DNA of 64,000 bases from positions 220,804 through 284,803 of the forward strand of contig CAWBYL010000004.1 of NCBI GenBank assembly GCA_963793025.1, read 5' to 3'. The translations under genes were made by a program, and so were the position numbers. Shown piece after piece: positions 51,301-57,014 of the stretch. The notes below the pieces were generated by a model that saw only the letters and a program-made list of their open reading frames with translations, made no database searches and was not told the DNA's origin. The stretch comes from CAWBYL01 sp963793025 (lineage in GTDB: Bacteria; Actinomycetota; Acidimicrobiia; Acidimicrobiales; Acidimicrobilacustridaceae). Positions within the stretch are counted from its first letter, which is position 1. The number at the start of each line of letters is the position of its first letter.

Positions 51301-51334
51301 GGTCCTCACCCCTGGCGACTTCGACGGCCAGTGA
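48326..51334 (+). CDS. LamG-metallophosphoesterase-Fn3-FG-GAP protein (second half of a frameshifted giant)
   Basis: 1,002 residues from the first in-frame GTG; its LamG domain really begins about 48220 in another frame, so this start is probably artificial. LamG (to about residue 190) closely resembles the first LamG of the preceding half. An Ig-like unit starts NSAPDAPALVAPEDG. A second, different phosphoesterase follows with VVLPDTQHY, HLGDVTENF, PGNHDLG, STHAF and NGHYPGE. After Ig/Fn3 units come three near-identical 97-residue blocks, each with two FG-GAP-like strands (DYDGDGALELGYYRPSSG and DYTGDGKADVAFYRPSNG), giving six likely beta-propeller blades with calcium loops. The stop overlaps the glycosyltransferase start (GTGA). 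Confidence 0.8.
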   Translation: MAGSTGTGGIPSFVPLVTHGAPESDGSNVDANWLLGIDSTTGTLAADFEEGAGGTSPGLNHPVYGTTVVTQGDWHHAAATYDGSTWNLYLDGVLDATLQVNEPTRSDTTQYVGLGAMLKSNGSPANTARFQGLLDETRVWSRALSLSELEASINAELTDGSDLAARWGMNDATGTLVTDAIAPAADGSIVGSGSSWAPGAPFDIVVSQNSAPDAPALVAPEDGSTGVSTAPTLQVGVSDPDGDPVTTTFYGRPADVAPGEDFTVVVLPDTQHYVDADATRAATYTQQTQWIVDHAADLNVAFVSHLGDVTENFDSVELEWQRADASMDVLDNAGIPNNVAPGNHDLGAGGTTSNYFDQYFPPSRYDLPQNPWYGGWLGEEVGQTDRLNKDNYELFTAGGIDFLIIHLEIDMPTYAVEWANDIIGRYPDRQVILSTHAFLDTGGSRPSGTITGRTNGLSAAQVWTQLVSPNCNVRMVVNGHYPGESRATSLNSCGQPVEQLMTDYQSRPNGGDGWLRYYTFRPSLNKIDAYTYSPTLGTFETDANSQFSLPFAMAGLGGFTEIGSTTTPSGGTASVSWAGLADGTAYEWYAVSDDGTVTTTSSTWGFSTKPAVVAPPVPTALAVDVSSATALAVSWGDVAGESAYQLEMSTAGGPFAPVAGSPLAADTTTFDALGLVTDTEYCFRVQATNVGGGSGFTSAVCNTPVTSVPTIGKADAVFYRPSNGRWYIKPVDGSALASIRFAPTGEESAITPVPADYDGDGALELGYYRPSSGKWYIRNDNGSFFAVSHSISGEETSLVLKPGDYTGDGKADVAFYRPSNGRWYIKPVDGSALASIRFAPTGEESAITPVPADYDGDGALELGYYRPSSGKWYIRNDNGSFFAVSHSISGEETGLVLKPGDYTGDGKADVAFYRPSNGRWYIKPVDGSALASIRFAPTGEESAITPVPADYDGDGALELGYYRPSSGKWYIRNDNGSFFAVSHSISGEETSLVLTPGDFDGQ
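50462..51334 (+). repeat. Three 291-bp in-frame tandem repeats
   Basis: Copies begin at 50462, 50753 and 51044, exactly 291 bp (97 codons) apart, and differ by only a few bases; the third diverges in its last 30 bp. They encode paired FG-GAP-like blades. The near-identity implies recent duplication or gene conversion. Confidence 0.95.
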
Positions 51335-52785
51335 CGATCCAGGAGCCGACGTTCGACGAGCTCGCCGACGGTGAGCTCGGTTGGTCCGACGATGTCGTCG
51401 CCGCAGCCGCGCCGACGCTGCGACTCGTCGCCGCCGGAGACCGGTTGTCGAACAACCTCGGGATCTCGTCGTCGGGTCCCGAGATCCGAGAGCCGTTCGC
51501 CGCCAATCGCCCGTCGGTTACCGGCCGCAGGATCGGGCTGTTCTTGTTCGTGCTGGCGGCCGCAGGGGCGATGCTCGTGATGCCGCACCGGTCGGTCGGC
51601 ATGTATGCCTACGGAACTGTGGCGTTGGGGATCCTGGCCGTAAAGCTCGTGGCTGCCCATGGAGGTCGGGAACAGCGCCTCAGCGTCGTCCGCGACCTCC
51701 GTGTCGCGGCCGTCGTGCCCGTCTACAACGAGGACCCGGTGGCCTTCCGGGCCTGCCTGGAATCCTTGCTCGATCAGTCGATGGCGATCGAGGAGATCTG
51801 GGTCATCGACGACGGCTCGAGCTCCATCGAGTGTTATGCCGACGCGGTGGAGCGGTTGGAGCGCCACGCCGGTGCCACGGTGATCAGGTGCGACGCGAAC
51901 CGCGGCAAGCGACATGCCATGGCCGAGGCGTTCGCCGTCTCCACCGCCGACGTCTTCCTGACCGTCGACTCGGACACTGTCCTCAACCGCTACGCCGCCG
52001 AGGAGCTGAGCCGGGCGTTCTCCGACCCCAAGGCCATGGCGGCCACCGGGACGGTTCGGGCCCTGAACGCTCGGGCCAACCTGCTCACTCGGCTGATCGA
52101 TCTCCGGTACGCCAACGCCTTCCTCTTCGAGCGGGCGGCGTACTCACGGGTCGGTTCGGTGCTGTGCTGCTGCGGCTCGCTGAGCATGTACAGGGCATCG
52201 GTCGTCAAGGAGAACCTCGAGGACTTCGTGACCCAGACCTTTCTGGGCAGTCCGGTGCAGTTCGGAGACGATCGCCGGCTCACGAACTATTGCCTGACCG
52301 AAGGGAGGGTGCTCTTCATCGAGACCGCTCTGGCTTTCACGGCGGTCCCGCAGCGTCTCAACCACTATCTCCGCCAACAGAATCGGTGGAACAAGTCCTT
52401 CTTCCGAGAGTCCTTCTGGGTGCTGCGAAACATGTCCTACCGGACCTGGCCGTGGCGCATCACCGCGGTCGAACTCACCATGTGGTTCGTACTCACCGGC
52501 TCACTCGTGGTCACCGTCATCGTGAGACCGGCGTTGGTCGGCGGCATAGCCATAGCCAGCTACTTCGCGCAGACTGCGTTCGCCGCGTACGCCCGTTCAG
52601 TGCGCATCATCGGCACCGGCGGCACATCGAACACCAATCCGTGGATCTCGATCGCTCTGGCTCCGCTCTATTCGATCCTGCACATCCTCTTCCTGGTGCC
52701 CGTGCGGTTCTGGTCCCTGTTCACGATCTCGCGCGGCAGCTGGGGCACCCGCGCCACGGTCGAGGTGGCCATCGCCGCACCATGA
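51331..52785 (+). CDS. Hyaluronan-synthase-like processive GT2 glycosyltransferase
   Basis: 484 residues from a GTG overlapping the previous stop (GTGA). Two N-terminal helices (about 66-84 and 91-109), a GT-A domain, and three to four C-terminal helices. Catalytic motifs: DDGSS at 160, DSD at 213-215, GDDRRLTNY at 312, and QQNRWNKSFFRE from 349. These last two are very close to bacterial class I hyaluronan synthases (HasA), which polymerise and extrude the chain. Chitin- or cellulose-like products are alternatives. The N-terminal 60 residues are acidic and unusual. No UDP-glucose dehydrogenase gene is nearby. Coupling to the surface LamG protein suggests a joint role in an extracellular matrix. 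Confidence 0.88.
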   Translation: MTIQEPTFDELADGELGWSDDVVAAAAPTLRLVAAGDRLSNNLGISSSGPEIREPFAANRPSVTGRRIGLFLFVLAAAGAMLVMPHRSVGMYAYGTVALGILAVKLVAAHGGREQRLSVVRDLRVAAVVPVYNEDPVAFRACLESLLDQSMAIEEIWVIDDGSSSIECYADAVERLERHAGATVIRCDANRGKRHAMAEAFAVSTADVFLTVDSDTVLNRYAAEELSRAFSDPKAMAATGTVRALNARANLLTRLIDLRYANAFLFERAAYSRVGSVLCCCGSLSMYRASVVKENLEDFVTQTFLGSPVQFGDDRRLTNYCLTEGRVLFIETALAFTAVPQRLNHYLRQQNRWNKSFFRESFWVLRNMSYRTWPWRITAVELTMWFVLTGSLVVTVIVRPALVGGIAIASYFAQTAFAAYARSVRIIGTGGTSNTNPWISIALAPLYSILHILFLVPVRFWSLFTISRGSWGTRATVEVAIAAP

Positions 52786-52807
52786 GCGCGCCGGACCGCA
52801 GACAACA

Positions 52808-52840
52808 GTGCCTGACCTGGAGTCAAACCAGGTCAGGCAC
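52808..52840. terminator. Bidirectional terminator hairpin
   Basis: A perfect 13-bp stem (GTGCCTGACCTGG at 52808-52820 with its complement at 52828-52840) and a 7-nt loop. It lies between the glycosyltransferase stop and the 3' end of the convergent tRNA-Cys, and could serve both. Confidence 0.8.
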
Positions 52841-52844
52841 CCGG

Positions 52845-52916
52845 AGGCGGCGGTGAGAATCGAACTCACGTACAGGGCTTTGCAGGCCCTTGCCTCAGCC
52901 ACTCGGCCACGCCGCC
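52845..52916 (-). tRNA. tRNA-Cys (GCA)
   Basis: 72 nt reading from 52916. Acceptor GGCGGCG pairs with CGCCGCC; the D arm is GCC/GGC, the anticodon stem AGGGC/GCCCT encloses CTGCAAA with anticodon GCA, and the T arm is GTGAG/CTCAC around TTCGATT. Discriminator U; CCA is not encoded. Confidence 0.96.
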
Positions 52917-52978
52917 GGAGCGGCTCACCATAGCGCCCCGCCTCTGAACCCCCGGAAGGGCTTCGAGGCGGCGGTGGT

Positions 52979-53281
52979 TCAGCCGAGCAGCTTGGCCTTG
53001 GCTGCGGCGAACTCCTCGTCGCTCAGCACGCCGGCGTTGTGGAGCTGGGAGAGGTTCTGGAGCTCACCCACCAGGTCGCCGCCGCCGCTCTCGGCCTCCG
53101 GCGGCGGGGGCGGGGGAGCAGCGGCCACCGGGGCGGGGGCCGGTGCGGCCTGGGCCTGGGCTGCGGCCTGCTTGTTGTACTGCTTCTGGGCCACGCGGCC
53201 CGAGACCGCAGTGGCGGTTCCGGCCACGACAGCGGTGGTGGCCGCCATTCCGATGAGGCCACGTCGACGTCGCATGGGCAT
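52979..53281 (-). CDS. SHOCT domain small membrane protein
   Basis: 100 residues from ATG 53281, with AAGGAGA seven bases upstream. An Arg-rich head (MPMRRRRG) and a short Ala/Val hydrophobic segment are followed by an Ala/Pro/Gln linker. The C-terminal SHOCT motif (LVGELQNLSQLHNAGVLSDE) completes it. It lies 28 bp downstream of the DUF6325 gene, so they form an operon. It parallels the tiny protein at 10389, which keeps only the N-terminal part. Function unknown. Confidence 0.85.
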   Translation of the reverse strand: MPMRRRRGLIGMAATTAVVAGTATAVSGRVAQKQYNKQAAAQAQAAPAPAPVAAAPPPPPPEAESGGGDLVGELQNLSQLHNAGVLSDEEFAAAKAKLLG

Positions 53282-53309
53282 GTCGTTCTCCTTTGTCGTT
53301 GTCGGGTGC

Positions 53310-53732
53310 TTAGAGGGCGAGGATCTCGTCGATGGCCTGGGCCGGGATGCGCATCGAGTCGATGAGCTCGCCGTTGGCGCCGCGCATGGCGGCGGCCAGA
53401 TCCTTGGCCCACAGGTGCTCGACCACGAGGATGGCCACGGCGTTGCCCGGCTCGATCTCCTCGGCCAGGTCATCGACGTCATCGAGTCCGAGGAGGTCGA
53501 CGCCGCCGCCGTCGCTGACGAGGCTGCCGTAGTCGTCGCGCACCCCCTCGGGGAGCTCTTCGATCTCGAAGCCGACGACGTCGCCGTTGTCGGCCTTGGC
53601 CACGAACAGGGCGTCGATCACGTTGATCGTGCCGTCGTCGATCTTGGCCTTGATGGCGGGGACGATGTCGCCGTGGAACTGGTTGCCGGGGAATGCGATG
53701 AACAGGACCTCGACAGGACCGAGCTCGGACAT
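53310..53732 (-). CDS. DUF6325 family protein, second copy
   Basis: 140 residues. It starts SELGPVEVLFIAFPGNQFHG and has the same layout as the copy at 9935: IDALFVAKAD strand, acidic loop, AVAILVVEHLWAKDLAAAM and a closing RIPAQAIDEIL. Identity between copies is moderate, so the duplication is old. It is paired with a SHOCT protein, as copy 1 is in its own neighbourhood, which implies a functional link. No LuxR-type regulator is near this copy. Cytoplasmic; function unknown. Confidence 0.85.
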   Translation of the reverse strand: MSELGPVEVLFIAFPGNQFHGDIVPAIKAKIDDGTINVIDALFVAKADNGDVVGFEIEELPEGVRDDYGSLVSDGGGVDLLGLDDVDDLAEEIEPGNAVAILVVEHLWAKDLAAAMRGANGELIDSMRIPAQAIDEILAL

Positions 53733-53826
53733 TGGTGGTGCTCCATTTCTTCGATGAGATCCGGGGACGCCAGAGTGTCGCGGATTTTCTCGCAGCGTGG
53801 TGCAGGATCGTTGCCGACGGAACTGC

Positions 53827-54196
53827 TCAGTCGACCTTGGTGGCCGCGGTGGCCCCGATGGCGGCCGCGGCGCCGGCGCTCACGACGGTCGAGATGGTAC
53901 GCAGCCGCGCCGAGCTGGCGGGCGGCCAGGACGCTGGAGATGGCGTCGCTGGTGTCGCCGAGGACGGCGAGCTGGGCCCACGGCCGAACCGGCTCGCCCC
54001 GGTCGAGGGCGCGGAGCGCTCCCAGGCCGAGGGCGAGGTCGCGGGCGCCGAGGCCCCGGATCACGATCTTGGCCCGCCGGTCGTGGGCGATGTCACCGAT
54101 CCACCGGCCGCCGGCGGCGCCGGGGGCCACGATCAACACGGCCCCGAGGGCGGCCCGGGCGACGGAGAGGATGCGAACGATCTGGCGGTGATCCAC
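53827..54196 (-). pseudogene. Small membrane protein with one frameshift (DUF4267-like)
   Basis: Reading from GTG 54196 gives about 97 residues (VDHRQIVRILSVARAALG, then an Ala/Gly/Leu-rich membrane-like protein with RGLGARDLALGLGALRAL) up to ARQLGAA near 53905. One extra base there switches frame. With it removed the protein ends TISTVVSAGAAAAIGATAAT-KVD and a TGA at 53827, about 122 residues. The intact protein would have three or four helices. Whether the break is biological or a sequence error is unresolved. It lies upstream of the DUF6325/SHOCT pair on the same strand. Confidence 0.55.
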
Positions 54197-54352
54197 CGAC
54201 GGAGTCTTACTCGTCCACCGTCCACGGGCACGAGTCGCGCCCCCGGAAGGTCTCGCCGGAAGCGGCCACCTGGTCACGGGCGCCGGTGGGAGGGCTCCAG
54301 GGGACCCTGCTATGGTCCTGGACCGGCCCGGCGTCTCGCCGTCGGTCCCTGA

Positions 54353-54426
54353 GGACCCGTAGCTCAGTTGGCTAGAGCGCTTCCTCGACACGGAAGAGGT
54401 CGCTGGTTCGAGTCCAGTCGGGTCCA
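54353..54426 (+). tRNA. tRNA-Val (GAC)
   Basis: 74 nt. Acceptor GGACCCG pairs with CGGGTCC; the D arm is GCTC...GAGC, the anticodon stem CTTCC/GGAAG encloses TCGACAC with anticodon GAC, and the T arm contains GGTTCGAGTCC. Discriminator A; CCA is not encoded. No integrase is nearby. Confidence 0.96.
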
Positions 54427-54523
54427 CTCCAAACGCCTGCGTGCCCGTCGCCACGGCGGGCGCGCTTTCGCGTTCGGCCGAGCCATGCGGGCCCCCGGCG
54501 GTCCGGACCACAGGGGGAACAGC

Positions 54524-55648
54524 GTGCTCACACCGTTCGACGACTACCCGGTGCACCAGACGGGCGACCCGATCGCCACTCCGGTGTCGGCCGATCCGAA
54601 CCACTACGACCGCTACTTCTTCAACGGCTTCCACCGCGACGGCGACTTCTTCATCGGCGGGGCCATGGCCCACTACCCCAACCGAGGCGTCATCGACGGT
54701 GCCTTCTGCATCGTGATCGACGGTGTCGAGCACTCGGTGTTCGCTTCCGGCCTCATGCCCATCGACCGGGCCACCACCGTGGGTCCCATCAGCCTCGAGA
54801 TCGCCGAGCCGCTGCGGGAGATCCGCTTCGTCGTCGAGCCCAACGACCACGGCCTCACCGCCGACCTGACCTTCCGGGCCCGCACCGCGGCGATCGAGGA
54901 GCCCAAGCAGACCATCGTCCGCAACGCCACCCGGATCATGGACTACACCCGGCTCACCCAGTGGGGCACCTGGGAGGGCACCGTCACCGTGGGGGACCGC
55001 ACGGTCGACGTGCGGGCCGACGAGACCTACGGGGTGCGCGACCGCTCCTGGGGCGTGCGTGGGGTCGGCGACCAGGCCAGCACGAACTTCGCGGCGGCGG
55101 CCCCCCAGGTGTTCTGGTTGTGGGCTCCGTTGCACTTCGACGACCGGTGCACCCACCTCGCCCTCTTCGAGCGGGCCGACGGCAGCCGATGGATGGAGTC
55201 GGCCCTCGTCGTCCCCGTCCTCGAAGGTCCCGACTCGCCCACCTTCGGTGACGTCCCCGCACCCGAGGAGCTGGAGAGCGTCCACTACGAGCTGGCCTGG
55301 CAGGAGGGCAAGCGCGAGATGGCCTCGGCGTCACTCGACGTCACCCACGCCGACGGCGCGGTCGACCACATCGAGTTCGAGCCGCTGTACACCTTCCGCA
55401 TGCGGGGCATCGGCTACTCCCATCCGACGTGGGCCCACGGCTCGATCCACGGCGAGCTGGCCGTGGGCGGCGAGTCGGTGAAGCTCGAGGACTTCGACCC
55501 CGAGGACCCCACGTGCATCCACATCCAGACGCTGTGCAAGGTGCGCATGGGCGACCGTGAAGGGGTGGGTGTGCTCGAGCAGCTCGCCTTCGGCCCTCAC
55601 GCCCCCACCGGTCTCACCGGGGTCACGGACGGCTGGAAGTCGTCGTGA
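54524..55648 (+). CDS. CrtC/AttH-like (DUF7064/DUF7065-type) protein, paralog 2
   Basis: 374 residues from GTG 54524, with AGGGGGA six bases upstream; an ATG at 54485 is less likely. It matches the protein at 23185-24312 through DDYPVHQ, the HYDRYFFNGF region and GVRDRSWGVRGVGD. The beta-rich two-half layout fits lipocalin-like CrtC/AttH proteins. It follows tRNA-Val by 97 bp and precedes an MFS gene by 35 bp on the same strand. Function unknown; a lipophilic ligand or substrate is likely. Confidence 0.72.
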   Translation: MLTPFDDYPVHQTGDPIATPVSADPNHYDRYFFNGFHRDGDFFIGGAMAHYPNRGVIDGAFCIVIDGVEHSVFASGLMPIDRATTVGPISLEIAEPLREIRFVVEPNDHGLTADLTFRARTAAIEEPKQTIVRNATRIMDYTRLTQWGTWEGTVTVGDRTVDVRADETYGVRDRSWGVRGVGDQASTNFAAAAPQVFWLWAPLHFDDRCTHLALFERADGSRWMESALVVPVLEGPDSPTFGDVPAPEELESVHYELAWQEGKREMASASLDVTHADGAVDHIEFEPLYTFRMRGIGYSHPTWAHGSIHGELAVGGESVKLEDFDPEDPTCIHIQTLCKVRMGDREGVGVLEQLAFGPHAPTGLTGVTDGWKSS

Positions 55649-55683
55649 CCGAGCTCCTCGGCTGACGGCGACCACAGCCCCCC

Positions 55684-56958
55684 ATGTGGTCGCTCCTCCG
55701 ACGCAACAGCCAGTTCCGGCGTCTGTTCGGCGCCCAGCTGATCAGCTACTGCGGCGACTGGTTCGCCACCGTGGCCGCCATCGGGCTGCTCCTCGACACC
55801 ACCGGCTCGGATCTGCTCGCCTCGTTGTTCTGGGTGGCCCAGAGCCTCCCCGTCTTCGTCATGGGTCCCGTCGCCGGCACCGTCGCCGACCGCTACGACC
55901 GGCGCCGGGTCCTGATCGCGGTCTCCTTCGCCCAGTCGGCCATGGCCCTGACCTTCCTCCTCGCCGGCGCCGGTCTTCCGTGGATGGTGTTCGTGGCCCA
56001 GGGCGGCGTCACTGCTCTCGGCGCCTTCTTCGGGCCGGCGTCGCAGGCCGGTGTGGCCAACCTGGTCGAGGAGGAGGACCTGTCGACGGCCACCGCCCTC
56101 ATGGCCTCCACGTGGGGAGCGATGTTGGCGGTGGGTGCCGCCCTCGGGGCCGGGTTCACCGTGCTCTTCGGCCGCAACGCCGCCTTCGTGGCCGACGCCG
56201 TCAGCTTCGCCATCGCCGGCTCGCTGCTGCTCAGCATCCGCCGACCGATGCAGGCGGCGGCGGTGACCGGGTTCGTCCGGGAGCGGATGCGGCCGCTGCG
56301 CGACACCCTCGAAGCGCTCCGCCACGCCCGAAGCCACCCGACGATCCTCGCTCTGTTGTTCTCCCACGTGGGCTTCGCCCTCGGCTCGGGCATCGTCGGG
56401 ATGCTGGCGGTGTTGGCCGACCAGCGGTTCCACGCCGGGGACGGCGGGACCGGGCTGCTGCTCGCCGCCCGTGGGATCGGCGTCCTCCTCGGTCCGCTGC
56501 TGATCCGGCGCCTCGTCCGTCGCGGGATCCACGGCGTCCTGCTGGCGTGCGGGTTCGCGTCGATCGGGTATGGCTTCTTCTACCTGGGCGTGGCCATCAC
56601 ACCCTGGTTCGTGGTGGCGTTCCTCGGCGTGCTGTTGGCTCACCTCGGCGGCGGCGCCCAGTGGGCGCTGACCACCTACGGCCTGCAGCTGCTCACGCCC
56701 GACGCCCTCCGTGGCCGTATCTTCGCCGCCGACTTCTCCCTGGTCACCCTGTCGATGAGCGTCTCGTTGCTGCTCGGAGGCCTGCTCAGCGGGATCGTCG
56801 GTCCCGGGGTGGTGATCGCCATCATCGCCACGGTGAGCCTGTTGTGGGGCATCGGGTTCCTCGTCGTCACCCGGTCGCTCCGGGCCGAGGCCGAGGCCGA
56901 AGCGGCCGAGATGCAGGCGGCGACGACCGTCGTCCACCACCTCGAGCCCACCCCCTGA
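55684..56958 (+). CDS. MFS transporter, EntS/MFS_3-like
   Basis: 424 residues with twelve membrane segments. FRRLFGAQLISYCGDWF at the start and GPVAGTVADRYDRRRVLI after helix 2 are typical of the EntS-like MFS_3 group; FGPASQAGVANLVEEEDL is the loop before helix 5. Substrates of this group include siderophores and macrolides. No biosynthetic genes are nearby to suggest one. The C-terminal tail is a Glu/Ala-rich helix. Possibly co-transcribed with the preceding CrtC/AttH-like gene. Confidence 0.9.
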   Translation: MWSLLRRNSQFRRLFGAQLISYCGDWFATVAAIGLLLDTTGSDLLASLFWVAQSLPVFVMGPVAGTVADRYDRRRVLIAVSFAQSAMALTFLLAGAGLPWMVFVAQGGVTALGAFFGPASQAGVANLVEEEDLSTATALMASTWGAMLAVGAALGAGFTVLFGRNAAFVADAVSFAIAGSLLLSIRRPMQAAAVTGFVRERMRPLRDTLEALRHARSHPTILALLFSHVGFALGSGIVGMLAVLADQRFHAGDGGTGLLLAARGIGVLLGPLLIRRLVRRGIHGVLLACGFASIGYGFFYLGVAITPWFVVAFLGVLLAHLGGGAQWALTTYGLQLLTPDALRGRIFAADFSLVTLSMSVSLLLGGLLSGIVGPGVVIAIIATVSLLWGIGFLVVTRSLRAEAEAEAAEMQAATTVVHHLEPTP

Positions 56959-57014
56959 CGACACCGGTGGGGATGCCCACCGGTCCTCGGCGGGGCCCGA
57001 CGTAGGCTCCGGAG

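Noticed and set aside
50462..51334. Possible CRISPR or satellite array
   Set aside because: The 291-bp units are in frame, encode FG-GAP-like blades and have no spacers.
54353..54426. tRNA-Val as an integration site for a genomic island
   Set aside because: No integrase and no direct repeat of the tRNA 3' end was seen nearby.
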